DNA of 64,000 bases from an uncultured Ramlibacter sp. (GCF_936925435.1 NZ_CAKZHQ010000002.1:186001-250000), one strand, 5' to 3'; shown: positions 1 through 9,120, counted from the first letter of the stretch. Notes: generated by a model not told the origin, from the sequence alone. A program made the numbers and translations.

Positions 1-176
1 AGGGCAAGCGCATCCTCGAACCGGTCAGGGGCAAGCTGGCCGATACGCTGCGCGAGATGGAAGAAGACGTGCAAAGCTCCATCAGCTACGCCGGCGGCAA
101 GAAACTGATGGACGTGCGCAAGGTCAACTACGTCATCCTGGGCGGCGACAACGCCGGCGAACATCTTTTGATGTGA
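1..176 (+). CDS. guaC: GMP reductase, C-terminal end (5' end outside window)
   Basis: Only the last 57 residues are in the window; codons run from base 3 and the gene stops at TGA 174-176. The fragment carries the [15 protein letters not shown] segment followed by DVRKVNYV, the C-terminal signature of the IMPDH/GMP-reductase family and closest to type 2 GMP reductases (NADPH-dependent conversion of GMP to IMP, purine salvage). The catalytic Cys and the barrel are outside the window, so IMP dehydrogenase cannot be fully excluded. The last 28 bases around the stop are repeated downstream (see the direct repeat). Confidence 0.75.
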   Translation, partial: GKRILEPVRGKLADTLREMEEDVQSSISYAGGKKLMDVRKVNYVILGGDNAGEHLLM

Positions 177-223
177 GCCGCGCTCTGGCCATGCTCGCCG
201 GCGAACGTCTCCTGATGTGAGCC
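152..223. repeat. Imperfect direct repeat of the guaC 3' end
   Basis: Bases 152-179 and 196-223 match at 25 of 28 positions, offset by 44 bp. The first copy contains the stop codon of the GMP reductase gene. The second copy contains the GTG start proposed for the next gene. This looks like a small tandem duplication that has since drifted. Confidence 0.75.
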
Positions 224-879
224 CCCTGCCCGTTCGCGCCGTACTCATGCTGGCCTGCGCAACAGCGCTGGCCGCATGCACCACGCCGGCCCCGCGTGGC
301 CCGTCCGCCGAGGTCCAGGCCCAGCTTGCCGCCAGCATCGCCGCCGCCCTGCGACCGGCGGTCGCGCTGGCCGAACTGCCATCGCAGCGGGCCCTGGTGG
401 CCGACCTGAAGACAGCCGTTTTGTTGCTTGACCGCAGCGCACCGGCGGTGACGGTCCGGGACAGACAAGCCCTGGCCTACCTGCTGGAGCTGCCCCGCTT
501 GCCGGGCCCCTATGCGCTGCGCCTGCAAATGATCCCGGCCGATGGCTGGCAGGGCAGCATCTTCGCGCCCTCCGTGATGTTCCTGGACAAGCAGCGCCAG
601 CCCATCGAATCGTTGGAAAGTCTGGCGCTGGCCGAGACCGGCAGCCAGGCGCAAGTCCAGATGGCGCAGCTGGCGATGCTGGGGCCGCGGGCGCAGGCGG
701 CCTTCATGCTGGTCTATGTCGACCTGGACGACAGCGCCCACAGCGTGACCGTCAGCGCCACCGAGGCCAACCAGCCCGTCACCTCCCTGCCCGTGGGGAC
801 CGGACCGGTGCGCAGCTACGCGCTGGTGGCTGCGCGTGCGCTCGAAGGCATCGTCACCATCTCGGTGCTCCCGCTGTAA
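217..879 (+). CDS. Putative lipoprotein of unknown function
   Basis: A 220-residue protein that I do not recognise beyond its signal. The N-terminus has a short hydrophobic segment ending in a lipobox (LAAC, Cys at residue 21) followed by TTPAP, so it is probably a lipidated periplasmic or outer-membrane protein. The rest is Ala/Leu/Gln-rich with no obvious catalytic motif and no further membrane segment. A GTG start at 217 gives a complete signal peptide; the ATG at 247 would leave too short a hydrophobic core. No clear Shine-Dalgarno site is visible. The start lies in the second copy of the guaC-tail repeat. It may be co-transcribed with guaC. Confidence 0.65.
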   Translation: MSPLPVRAVLMLACATALAACTTPAPRGPSAEVQAQLAASIAAALRPAVALAELPSQRALVADLKTAVLLLDRSAPAVTVRDRQALAYLLELPRLPGPYALRLQMIPADGWQGSIFAPSVMFLDKQRQPIESLESLALAETGSQAQVQMAQLAMLGPRAQAAFMLVYVDLDDSAHSVTVSATEANQPVTSLPVGTGPVRSYALVAARALEGIVTISVLPL

Positions 880-885
880 GGCCGC

Positions 886-2241
886 TCAGTCGCGCAGCAT
901 GCCACCGGACCAGGTCTCGCCGAAGGCCTGTGGCGGCCGCGTGGCGCCCTGCACCAGGCTGCGCGGCAGCGCGGCGCAACTGCCGGTGGCGATGTAATCC
1001 AGGGCCGCGCGGGTGCGTGCTTCCAGCGGATCGCCCAGCTGGCGGTCCAGGTCGTCGGCCACCTCGCAGTCTGGTGCGAAACCGGCGGTATAGCGGCCCA
1101 AGCCCTGGCCGTTGAAGGTCTCGAATTTCACCGCGTTGTAGCTGGTGCCGCAGGACTCCCGGGCGACGAAGCCATAGGGCTTGCCATAGGTGGTCTGGCC
1201 CACCAGGACCACCGGCATCAGCGGCTTGAGGCCGTTGATGAACAGCTCACTGGCAGATGCCGTGGCGCCCGAGGTGATCACCAGCACCCGCGGCAGCCCC
1301 TGCAAGGGCGGCGCGGGCAGGCCGGCCGGCAGTGTGATGAAGGGCATGTCGTAATTGCTTGCCACGTTGCGCGCGTTGTAGCGCAGCTGCGCAAAAACCT
1401 GGCCCGCCACGCGCGTGCCGCCGACCATGCTGGCGAGGTCACGCGACAGGTTGACGCTGCCGCCGTTGTTGTAGCGCAGGTCCAGCACCAGCTCCTGCAC
1501 GCCGGCCGCGGCCATCGACCGGATCGCATCGCCCAGCTCGATGTAGCCGTAGACCATGAACTGCTGGTAGACGATGTAGCCCACCTTGACGGTCTCGCTT
1601 CCCCCAGGCGCCGGCCGCGTCACGCTGAAGGTGGCCGTCGCAGGAACCGTGCTGAGCGGGAATTGCGCGGAACTGACAGCCAGTCGGCGCTCCTGGCCCG
1701 CCGCGTCGCGCAGCACGAACTCGCGCGGCACGCCCGGCGTCGACACCGGTGCCAGCGAGCCTGCCGCGACCTGCGCGGGTGACTGGCCGTCGATGGCCAG
1801 CACGGTGTCGCCGCGGCGCAGGCCGGCGAGGGCCACGGGACTGTGCGGCTCGACGTTGCGGACCTTCAGCACCGTGCCAGCGGCATCGGCCCAGGCCAGG
1901 GTGTAGCCATAGCCAACGCGTTGGCCCAGAATCAGCAGCACGTCGTTGGCGCTGCTCTCGCTGTAGCTGTAGCGGTCGGTGGGCTTGAACAGCAAGGACT
2001 GGAAATACGCGTCCATCGTCGCGGCGCCGGCGTCCCCGGCCTGGGTGGGCCAGAAATAGTCGTTCTCCATGGCGCTGCGCAGGGACTGGCGCTGCTCGGC
2101 CACCGAACAGCCGGCGGGAGCCTCGGGCTGCGGCTCGGGCTGGACCACCGGCGGCGGTTCCACTGGGGCGCTGTTGCCGCCACCGCCACCGCCGCAGCCG
2201 ACCAGCAAGGCGCAGGCCAGGGCCAGGATCCACAGGTGCAT
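886..2241 (-). CDS. S41 family C-terminal-processing-like peptidase (lipoprotein)
   Basis: 451 residues. The N-terminus is a lipoprotein signal (LVGC, then a run of Gly) followed by a Pro/Glu-rich linker. A PDZ-like domain lies around residues 115-165 (SPVALAGLRRGDTVLAIDG). The S41 catalytic core follows: LVLDLRYNNGG, then SGATASASELF with the probable nucleophile Ser, and TTYGKPYG with the probable general-base Lys, which together form the Ser-Lys dyad of the tail-specific protease family. The substrate is unknown; the protein probably acts in the envelope. It starts 4 bases after the stop of the esterase gene at 2246, so the two are translated from one transcript. Confidence 0.85.
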   Translation of the reverse strand: MHLWILALACALLVGCGGGGGGNSAPVEPPPVVQPEPQPEAPAGCSVAEQRQSLRSAMENDYFWPTQAGDAGAATMDAYFQSLLFKPTDRYSYSESSANDVLLILGQRVGYGYTLAWADAAGTVLKVRNVEPHSPVALAGLRRGDTVLAIDGQSPAQVAAGSLAPVSTPGVPREFVLRDAAGQERRLAVSSAQFPLSTVPATATFSVTRPAPGGSETVKVGYIVYQQFMVYGYIELGDAIRSMAAAGVQELVLDLRYNNGGSVNLSRDLASMVGGTRVAGQVFAQLRYNARNVASNYDMPFITLPAGLPAPPLQGLPRVLVITSGATASASELFINGLKPLMPVVLVGQTTYGKPYGFVARESCGTSYNAVKFETFNGQGLGRYTAGFAPDCEVADDLDRQLGDPLEARTRAALDYIATGSCAALPRSLVQGATRPPQAFGETWSGGMLRD

Positions 2242-2245
2242 GGCT

Positions 2246-3097
2246 TCAGGTCCGCAGCAGGTCCAGCGCCAGGCTGTTGAGGCGGTGGCCGGGCTGGACC
2301 AGGGCCTCGAGCACGCTGAAATGGTTCAGGCCCGGCAGGGCCTCGCAGACCGGCACGCGCTGCTTGCCCCAGGCCTGGCGGATCAGATCGTTCTGGCGCA
2401 GGAATTCCGCGCTCTCGTCGCCACCGGCCACGCTGACCAGGCGGCCCTGCGGCGGCGCGGGCAGCAGCGCCGGGCTGGCCTTGCGCGCATCGCCGGGCGT
2501 CAGGCGCAGCGCATCCTGCAGGAAGGGCGCGCGGCGCACGGGATCCAGGTCGTACAGGCCGGAAATCGACAAGGCGCTCTTCACCAGATCCGCTGGCAGG
2601 TCCTTGCCCACCACCGGCCACACGCAGGCCAGCAGCATCGCCGCCAGGTGGCCACCGGCCGAGTGGCCGACCACGCTGATGCGCGAGGGGTCGCCGCCAT
2701 GCTCGGCGATGTGGCGCCAGGTCCAGGCCAGGGCCCGCACCATCTGCAGGCAGATATCGGGAATGGTCACCGCCGGGCACAACGCGTAATTGGGCACCAC
2801 CACGCAGGCGCCTTCGCTGGTGAAGGCCGGCGCGATGAAGGAATGGCCCTGCTTGTCAAGCGAGCGCCAGTAGCCGCCATGGATGAAGACCAGCACTGGC
2901 GCATCGGCCTGCTGGGTGGGGAAGATGTCCAGATGCTCGTTGGGACCGCCGCCATAGCGTACGTCCAGCTTGCGCGGCTGGCTGCGCACGACCTGCGCCG
3001 ACTCGGCGTCCCAGCGCCGGAAGTGCTCCGCGTGCCGGAGCACCAGCGCGCGGTTGTTGTACATGCTGTCGAACCAGGCGCCGTCTTGCTTGCCCAT
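2246..3097 (-). CDS. Alpha/beta hydrolase, kynurenine formamidase/esterase-like
   Basis: 283 residues. It has the oxyanion motif HGGYW and the nucleophile elbow GHSAGG, the pair typical of the arylformamidase/HSL-like esterase group; a late His (GLNHFSVLE) fits the triad. The start MGKQDGAWF was chosen because GAGGA lies 7-11 bases upstream; longer in-frame starts have no ribosome site. No kynureninase or tryptophan dioxygenase gene is nearby, so a tryptophan role is not supported by context. It is divergent from the dioxygenase operon at 3234 and is followed directly by the S41 peptidase gene. Confidence 0.8.
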   Translation of the reverse strand: MGKQDGAWFDSMYNNRALVLRHAEHFRRWDAESAQVVRSQPRKLDVRYGGGPNEHLDIFPTQQADAPVLVFIHGGYWRSLDKQGHSFIAPAFTSEGACVVVPNYALCPAVTIPDICLQMVRALAWTWRHIAEHGGDPSRISVVGHSAGGHLAAMLLACVWPVVGKDLPADLVKSALSISGLYDLDPVRRAPFLQDALRLTPGDARKASPALLPAPPQGRLVSVAGGDESAEFLRQNDLIRQAWGKQRVPVCEALPGLNHFSVLEALVQPGHRLNSLALDLLRT

Positions 3098-3233
3098 GGG
3101 AATTCCTCTGTTGTCGCCTACGCGGGCGTGCATCTTGGCACAGGCCGGGGAAGTCCCCGCTTGCCCTGGCCGCCGTGCCTGCGTATTGTGTGGCTGGACA
3201 CGGTCTGGACGAAACCAGAGAAGGAGACAAGCC

Positions 3234-4145
3234 ATGCAACTGACGCAGGAACAGAAGGACCAGTTCGACAGTGAGGGCTACCTCTTCTTCCCCGGGCTGT
3301 TCACGCCTGCGGAGACGCGCACCCTGACCGACGCCGTGCCCGCGCTGTACAGCCGGCGCGAGGCTTACAACGTGCGAGAAAAAGGCAAGGACGCGGTGCG
3401 CACCAATTTCGCCGCCCACCTGGTGAGCGAGCCCTTCGCCCGGCTGGCCCGGCACCCACGCATGATCGGGCCGGTACAAGACCTGCTGGGCGATCAGCTG
3501 TACATGCACCAGTTCAAGATCAACGGCAAGGCGGCCTTCGAGGGCGACGTCTGGCAGTGGCACCAGGACTACGGCACCTGGCTGAACGACGACATGATGC
3601 CCACCGAACGCGCAATGAACGTGGCCATCTTCCTGGACGACGTCAACGAGCACAACGGACCGCTGATGTTCATCCCCGGCAGCCACAAAAAAGGCGTGGT
3701 GGAGGCCAGGCACGACCTGACCACCACCAGCTACCCACTGTGGACGGTGGACGACGCGCTGATCGGCAAGCTGGTGGAGCGCGCTGGTGGCAAGGGACAG
3801 TATGACAAGGACGGCCGCCTTGTCGGAGGCGGCATCGTCAGCCCCAAGGGACCGGCCGGCTCGATGATCCTGTTCCACAGCTGCCTGGTCCACGCCTCGG
3901 GCAGCAATCTCTCGCCCTGGCACCGCGTCGCGGTCTATCTCAGCCTGTGCGCGGTGTCCAACCACATCCGCCGCTTCAAACGGCCCGAGTACATCGCCCA
4001 CCGCGACTTCACGCCCATCGAGACACTGCCGGACGACTGCCTGCTCAAGGACTACCCGGTGGACGTGCCGTGGAAGCAGGGCCTGCCGGCCAGCGCATTG
4101 CAGACCTCCCCCATTGCCTTTGACGAAATGAAGAAAGCGGCATGA
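3234..4145 (+). CDS. Phytanoyl-CoA dioxygenase (PhyH) family protein
   Basis: 303 residues, a non-haem Fe(II)/2-oxoglutarate oxygenase of the PhyH type. The HxD pair is in WQWHQDYG, the PGSHKKG loop follows, and the distal His with the 2-oxoglutarate-binding Arg is in the HASGSNLSPWHRVAVYLS region. The start has a strong AGAAGGAGA site 7 bases upstream. The stop overlaps the start of the following dehydrogenase gene (ATGA), so the two products probably act in sequence on one small molecule: hydroxylation, then NAD(P)-linked oxidation. The substrate cannot be read from the sequence. Confidence 0.85.
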   Translation: MQLTQEQKDQFDSEGYLFFPGLFTPAETRTLTDAVPALYSRREAYNVREKGKDAVRTNFAAHLVSEPFARLARHPRMIGPVQDLLGDQLYMHQFKINGKAAFEGDVWQWHQDYGTWLNDDMMPTERAMNVAIFLDDVNEHNGPLMFIPGSHKKGVVEARHDLTTTSYPLWTVDDALIGKLVERAGGKGQYDKDGRLVGGGIVSPKGPAGSMILFHSCLVHASGSNLSPWHRVAVYLSLCAVSNHIRRFKRPEYIAHRDFTPIETLPDDCLLKDYPVDVPWKQGLPASALQTSPIAFDEMKKAA

Positions 4146-5500
4146 ACCTGCACGCCAAACTCCAGCAACGTGCGGCGCAAGGCCGGCCCGTGCGCATCGG
4201 CCTGATCGGGGCCGGCAAGTTCGGCTCCATGTACCTGGCCCAGGTGCCGCGCACGCCGGGCGTGCACCTGGTGGGCATCGCCGACCTGGCGCCCGACACG
4301 GCCCGCGCCAACCTCGCACGTGTGGGATGGAATCCGGCCACAGCCCTCGCAGAATCGATCGATGATGCTATCAAGACAGGAGCAACCCACGTCAGCGAGG
4401 ACTGGCAGGCGTTGGTGCGGCACCCGGCCATCGACCTCATCGTCGAATGCACGGGCCACCCGATCGCGGCGGTGGACCATTGTCTGGAGGCCTTCGCCCA
4501 CGGCAAGCACGTGGTCAACGTGACGGTGGAGGCCGACGCGTTCTGCGGCCCGCTGCTGGCGCGCAAGGCGGCCGCTGCCGGTGTCGTGTACTCGCTGGCT
4601 TTTGGCGACCAGCCGGCCCTGATCTGCGACCTGGTGGACTGGGCCCGCACCTGCGGCTTTCCGGTGGTGGCGGCCGGCCGCGGCCACAAGTGGCTGCCGC
4701 ATTTTTGCGAATCGACGCCTGAGACGGTCTGGGGCAACTACGGCCTGACGCCCGAGCAGGCGCTGCGCGGCGGGCTCAATCCCAAGATGTTCAACAGCTT
4801 CCTGGACGGCTCCAAGCCCTCGATCGAAAGCACGGCGGTGGCCAATGCCACCGGCCTGACGGTGCCATCCAACGGCCTGCTCTATCCGCCGGCCAGCGTG
4901 GAGGACATCCCCTTCGTCACGCGCCCCATCAGCGAAGGCGGCGTGCTCGAACGCAAGGGCATGGTGGAAGTGATCTCCTCGCTGGAAGCCAACGGCCGCA
5001 AGATCCCCTACGACATCCGCATGGGCGTGTGGGTGACGGTGGAGGCCGAGACGGACTACATCAGGAACTGCTTCGAGGAATACAACGCCCACACCGATCC
5101 CAGCGGGCGCTACTTCACGCTGTACAAGCGCTGGCACCTGATCGGGCTGGAGGTGGGCGTGTCGGTCGCTTCCGTGGCCTTGCGCGGCGAGCCCACCGGC
5201 GTGGCCACCTGCTGGAACGCCGACGTGGTGGCCACGGCCAAGCACGATCTCGCGCCCGGTGAGATGCTCGATGGTGAAGGCGGCTACACCGTATGGGGCA
5301 AGCTGCTGCCCTCGGACCGCTCGCTGCAAATGGGTGGACTTCCCCTGGGCTTGGCGCACGACGTGAAAGTGCTGCGGCCGGTGAAGAAGGGACAGAGCCT
5401 GACATGGCGCGATGTCGCGATGGACACCAGCACTCACGCCTACAAAATCCGCAAGGAGATGGAGGCGATGTTCGCGCCGCCACTGCGCAAAGCAGCGTGA
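4142..5500 (+). CDS. NAD(P)-dependent oxidoreductase, predicted homoserine-dehydrogenase-like (SAF domain)
   Basis: 452 residues. An N-terminal Rossmann fold starts at IGLIGAGKFGSMY (about residue 20); the middle domain resembles homoserine dehydrogenase-like oxidoreductases; the C-terminal part (about 350-440) resembles a SAF domain. This is the architecture of the COG4091 group, whose members mostly lack a defined substrate. It overlaps the PhyH gene by 4 bases (ATGA), so translation is coupled. No transporter is attached. The true reaction is unknown. Confidence 0.75.
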   Translation: MNLHAKLQQRAAQGRPVRIGLIGAGKFGSMYLAQVPRTPGVHLVGIADLAPDTARANLARVGWNPATALAESIDDAIKTGATHVSEDWQALVRHPAIDLIVECTGHPIAAVDHCLEAFAHGKHVVNVTVEADAFCGPLLARKAAAAGVVYSLAFGDQPALICDLVDWARTCGFPVVAAGRGHKWLPHFCESTPETVWGNYGLTPEQALRGGLNPKMFNSFLDGSKPSIESTAVANATGLTVPSNGLLYPPASVEDIPFVTRPISEGGVLERKGMVEVISSLEANGRKIPYDIRMGVWVTVEAETDYIRNCFEEYNAHTDPSGRYFTLYKRWHLIGLEVGVSVASVALRGEPTGVATCWNADVVATAKHDLAPGEMLDGEGGYTVWGKLLPSDRSLQMGGLPLGLAHDVKVLRPVKKGQSLTWRDVAMDTSTHAYKIRKEMEAMFAPPLRKAA

Positions 5501-5587
5501 TGTATCGCAAACAAAAGCCGCGGCGCGGAAACACGTCGATTTTTTTGGCATAATTGCGGCTGCTCCGAAACCTGCGCAGCTTGTTGT

Positions 5588-5593
5588 TAAAAT
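5588..5593 (+). promoter_or_regulatory. Candidate -10 element of the tRNA promoter
   Basis: TAAAAT followed by ACGCGC lies 12 bases before the first base of tRNA-Ala, a position and GC-rich discriminator expected for a stable-RNA promoter. I see no good -35 hexamer 17 bases upstream. A second -10-like CATAAT lies at 5549-5554. This is inference from spacing only. Confidence 0.4.
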
Positions 5594-5605
5594 ACGCGCT
5601 GTTGT

Positions 5606-5681
<76 letters not shown>

Positions 5682-5707
5682 CAGCACCAGTTTTCAGTTT
5701 TCGAAGT

Positions 5708-5783
5708 GGGCTCTTAGCTCAGTTGGTAGAGCAGCGGACTCTTAATCCGTAGGTCGAGTGTTCGAGTCACTCAGGGCCCACCA
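5708..5783 (+). tRNA. tRNA-Lys (anticodon CTT)
   Basis: A complete 76-base cloverleaf with encoded CCA. Acceptor GGGCTCT pairs with AGGGCCC; anticodon stem GCGGA/TCCGT closes CTCTTAA, so the anticodon is CTT (AAG codons). It lies 26 bases after tRNA-Ala and is probably processed from the same transcript. Confidence 0.95.
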
Positions 5784-5792
5784 CCACTTCTC

Positions 5793-5831
5793 AAAAGCAC
5801 CGCATGCGCCAAGCCTGCGGTGCTTTTTTTT
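5793..5831 (+). terminator. Rho-independent terminator after the tRNA pair
   Basis: A 12-bp stem, AAAAGCACCGCA at 5793-5804 with TGCGGTGCTTTT at 5816-5827, followed by a T run. It ends the tRNA transcript before the MFS gene. Confidence 0.9.
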
Positions 5832-5861
5832 GCGGGGGCGTAGCGGCTAGACTGCAAGCAC

Positions 5862-7097
5862 ATGAATCCTGATGCCGACACCCTCTGGCGCGCACCGCGC
5901 TGGGCCCTGGCCGTGCTGCTGGCGTTGCTGGGCATGCTGGGTCCGTTCTCCATCGACACCTACATCCCGGCGTTCTCGGGCATCGCCCGCGCGCTGGGCG
6001 CCACGCCGGTGGAGATGCAGCAGACCCTGTCGGCCTACCTGTTCGGCTTTGCCTTCATGAACCTGTTCCACGGGGCGCTGGCCGACAGCTTCGGCCGCCG
6101 GCCGGTGGTGCTGTGGGGCATCGCGATGTTCACCCTCGCCTCGGCCGGTTGCGCTCTGTCGCAGAGCATCGGCCAGTTGGTGTTCTTCCGCGCGCTGCAA
6201 GGCTTGTCGACCGGCGCGGGCATCGTCGTGTCGCGGGCGGTGATCCGCGACATGTTCCCGCCGGCGCAGGCGCAAAAGGTGATGAGCCAGGTGACGATCT
6301 ATTTCGGCGTGGCGCCGGCGCTGGCACCCATCATCGGCGGCTGGCTGTTCGTCCACCTGAACTGGCACGCCATCTTCTGGTTTCTCACCGGCGTGGGCGT
6401 GGTCCTGTGGGTTGCGAATTTCAAGCTGCTGCCCGAGACCCTGCATGTGACGCAGCGTCAGCCCTTCAACGCACGCAACCTGATGCAAGGTTACTGGGAG
6501 CTGGGCTCGAGCCCGCGCTTTTTCCTGCTGGCGCTGGCCAGCGGCATTCCATTCAATGGCATGTTCATGTATGTGCTGGCCGCGCCTGAATTCCTGGGCA
6601 CGCACCTGGCCCTGGCACCCACGCAGTTCTTCTGGTTCTTCGTGCTGACCATCGCCGGCATCATGGCAGGCTCGTTCGCCAGCGGCCGGCTGGCGGGCAA
6701 GATCGCGCCCAAGACGCAGATCCGCCATGGCTTTCTGGTGATGTTGCTGGTGTCGGTGGCCAATGTCGCGGCCAACTTCGCGTTCGAGCCGCACGCTGCC
6801 TGGGCGCTGCTGCCGATCGCGGTGTTTTCTTTCGGCTGGGCCCTGATGGTGCCAGTGGTGACGCTGCTGGTGCTGGACCTGTACCCCGAGCGGCGCGGCC
6901 TGGCCTCGTCGCTGCAGGCGGTGGTGGGATCGACGGCCAACGGCATCGTGGCCGGCGTGATTGCACCGCTGGTCATGCACTCGACGCGCGCCCTGGCGCT
7001 GACGTCGCTGCTGATGCTGTGCGTGGGCCTGATCTCCTGGATCTGGCTGCACAGGCGCTGGCCGGAGATCGGCCGCGCCGTGGCTGCTTCTTCTTAG
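5862..7097 (+). CDS. Bcr/CflA-type MFS multidrug efflux transporter
   Basis: 411 residues with about 12 hydrophobic segments. The loop between helices 2 and 3 has the MFS motif GALADSFGRRPV, and helix 1 (LGPFSIDTYIPAF) and the LQGLSTGAG segment match the Bcr/CflA drug:H+ antiporter group. A -10-like TAGACT ends 8 bases before the ATG and no Shine-Dalgarno is present, so the mRNA may be leaderless. The 3' end overlaps the convergent helicase gene by 4 bases. The drug spectrum cannot be predicted. Confidence 0.85.
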   Translation: MNPDADTLWRAPRWALAVLLALLGMLGPFSIDTYIPAFSGIARALGATPVEMQQTLSAYLFGFAFMNLFHGALADSFGRRPVVLWGIAMFTLASAGCALSQSIGQLVFFRALQGLSTGAGIVVSRAVIRDMFPPAQAQKVMSQVTIYFGVAPALAPIIGGWLFVHLNWHAIFWFLTGVGVVLWVANFKLLPETLHVTQRQPFNARNLMQGYWELGSSPRFFLLALASGIPFNGMFMYVLAAPEFLGTHLALAPTQFFWFFVLTIAGIMAGSFASGRLAGKIAPKTQIRHGFLVMLLVSVANVAANFAFEPHAAWALLPIAVFSFGWALMVPVVTLLVLDLYPERRGLASSLQAVVGSTANGIVAGVIAPLVMHSTRALALTSLLMLCVGLISWIWLHRRWPEIGRAVAASS

Positions 7098-8953
7098 TTG
7101 GCCGGCTTGTAGGCGCGCTTCTTCACGTCGCGCGGCACGAAGACCTTGCCACCATTGCCGGGCTTGGCCGGCGGCTTGGAGAACACCGGCTTGCGGTCGG
7201 CGAAGTCACCGCGCGGCGCGAAGCCTTCGTTGCGTTGCTGACCGCCGAAACCTTCATTGCGCTGGCCGGCAAAGCGGTCGTTGAAACCGCCCTTGCGCTC
7301 GTAGCTGAAGCCTTCGCGCGGTGCGCCGCGGCCGTCGTTGCCACGCTGGTCACCACCGAAGCCACCATTGGCCGGGAAGCTGTTGGCGCCCATCTGGCGG
7401 GGGCCACGGGCGTTCCTGTCGCCAAAGCCACCACCGCCGCCACCGAAACCGGCATTGCGGCCGCCGCCGCCGAACTTGCGGTCGCGCGATTGGCCGTCAC
7501 GGCCACGGCCGCCGAAATCACCGCCGCCTTGCGGGGCACGCTGCTGCGGCTCCAGGCCGGGGATCACTTCGGGCTTGAAGGTCTGCTTGCTGTAGCCCTC
7601 GATGTCGAAGATCTTGCGGCGGTCGCGCAGCTCGGCAAACGTGACGGCGATGCCGTCGCGGCCGGCACGGCCGGTGCGGCCGATGCGGTGGGTGTAGTCC
7701 TCTGCCTTCATCGGCAGGCCGTAATTGAAGACGTGGGTGATGGTGGGCACGTCGATGCCGCGGGCAGCGACGTCGGTGGCCACCAGCACCTGCACCTGGC
7801 CCTGGCGCAGAGCCATCAGGCGGCGGTTACGCAGGCCTTGCGACAGGGCACCGTGCAGGGCGACGGCGTCGAAGCCGGCTTGCTGCAGGTCGCCCGCCAG
7901 GCCGTCGCACTCGACTTGCGTGCTGGCAAAGACGATGGCCTGGTTGATGGTGGTGTCGCGCAGCCAGTGGTCCAGGAGCTTGCGCTTGTGCTGGGCGTTG
8001 TCGGCCCAGAACAGCACCTGCTTGATGTTGGCGTGCTTTTCCTGCGGGCTGTCGATCTGAATCTTCTGCGGCTGGCGCATCACGCGCGCGGCCAGTTGCT
8101 GGATGCGCGGCGCGAAGGTGGCGCTGAACATCATGGTCTGCTTGCGCTCGATGGTCAGCTGGTTGATCTCGGCCAGGTCGTCCGAGAAGCCCAGGTCCAG
8201 CATGCGGTCGGCTTCGTCGACGACCAGGAACTGCACCTTGTCCAGCTTGATCTGCATGGAGCGCTGCAGGTCCAGCAGGCGGCCGGGAGTGGCGACCACC
8301 AGGTCGGCGTTCTGCAGCTTGGCGATCTGCAACTGGTAAGGCATACCGCCGACGATGTTGGCGATGCGCAGGCCACGGCAATGCTGGACCAGGCCGATGG
8401 CGTCATGCGCCACCTGCTGGGCCAGTTCGCGCGTCGGGCAGACGATCAGGGCGCCGGGAACGGCGGCCTTGAAGTTGCGCATGCTGGTCGGGTCCTTGCG
8501 CTTGGGGCGCTTGGGGGCGGGCTCGCCCTTGGCAGCGGCTTCGGCGACAGCACGGTCGAATTCGGCGCGCTCTTCGGCTTCGGCGTCGGCCTTCTGCGTC
8601 AGCAGGGTGTGCAGCACGGGCAGCAGGAAGGCCGCGGTCTTGCCGCTGCCGGTCTGGCTCGAAACCATCAGGTCGATGTAGCTGTTGGCCTTGCCGCCGT
8701 TCTCGCCGGTGGGCAGGGCCAGGGGAATGACTTTTTCCTGGACCATCGTGGGCTGGGTGTAGCCCAGGTCTGCGACGGCCTGGATCAGTTCCGGGGCCAG
8801 GCCCAGCAGGACGAAGCCGTTGGGCGCGGCGGGCTCAGTCGATTCGATGGCCTCGACAGACTGCGTGGCCTGGGCGGCCGGCGCGGAGGAGAAATCGGTG
8901 TCGTTGGATTGCACAGGCGCAAAGTCGCCCTGCACTTCAAAAGTGTCGGTCAT
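7094..8953 (-). CDS. DEAD-box ATP-dependent RNA helicase with glycine/arginine-rich tail
   Basis: 619 residues. Helicase motifs appear in order: SSQTGSGKTAAF (I), PTRELAQQ (Ia), ATPGRLLDL (Ib), VVDEADRMLDLGF (II, DEAD), SAT (III) and HRIGRTGRAGR (VI). An acidic/basic insert lies between motifs I and Ia (about 125-155). After about residue 455 the protein is a low-complexity Gly/Arg/Asn/Phe tail with many GGF and RDG units, the type that binds RNA and drives condensates. It resembles RhlE/CsdA-type helicases of betaproteobacteria acting in ribosome assembly or cold-stress RNA remodelling. A leader of about 165 bases precedes it, typical of cold-regulated helicases. Confidence 0.9.
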   Translation of the reverse strand: MTDTFEVQGDFAPVQSNDTDFSSAPAAQATQSVEAIESTEPAAPNGFVLLGLAPELIQAVADLGYTQPTMVQEKVIPLALPTGENGGKANSYIDLMVSSQTGSGKTAAFLLPVLHTLLTQKADAEAEERAEFDRAVAEAAAKGEPAPKRPKRKDPTSMRNFKAAVPGALIVCPTRELAQQVAHDAIGLVQHCRGLRIANIVGGMPYQLQIAKLQNADLVVATPGRLLDLQRSMQIKLDKVQFLVVDEADRMLDLGFSDDLAEINQLTIERKQTMMFSATFAPRIQQLAARVMRQPQKIQIDSPQEKHANIKQVLFWADNAQHKRKLLDHWLRDTTINQAIVFASTQVECDGLAGDLQQAGFDAVALHGALSQGLRNRRLMALRQGQVQVLVATDVAARGIDVPTITHVFNYGLPMKAEDYTHRIGRTGRAGRDGIAVTFAELRDRRKIFDIEGYSKQTFKPEVIPGLEPQQRAPQGGGDFGGRGRDGQSRDRKFGGGGRNAGFGGGGGGFGDRNARGPRQMGANSFPANGGFGGDQRGNDGRGAPREGFSYERKGGFNDRFAGQRNEGFGGQQRNEGFAPRGDFADRKPVFSKPPAKPGNGGKVFVPRDVKKRAYKPAN

Positions 8954-9120
8954 GTGGGTCTCGCACGCAAACGCCTCCCGGGGCGGGGGACGGTGGCGTC
9001 AATGGTTAAAAAACATCAACCATCAACGCGACGTTCAGGGCCTGCTGGAGGCGCTGTTGGCTCATTCGGCGAGCCTGTGCATGAGGGGAGATGCGCAAAA
9101 GTGCTGCTGTTTGCAGCGCA

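Noticed and set aside
4361..4425. Possible copy of the dispersed repeat (GCTATCAAGACAGGAGC ... GGCAGGC) inside the dehydrogenase gene
   Set aside because: The similarity is partial and the encoded residues (DAIKTGATHVSEDW) look like the ordinary sequence of this family, so chance or native coding is likelier.
9000..9021. ATGGTT/AACCAT inverted repeat in the helicase leader
   Set aside because: Only 6 bp with an A-rich 10-base loop; too weak to call an operator or terminator.
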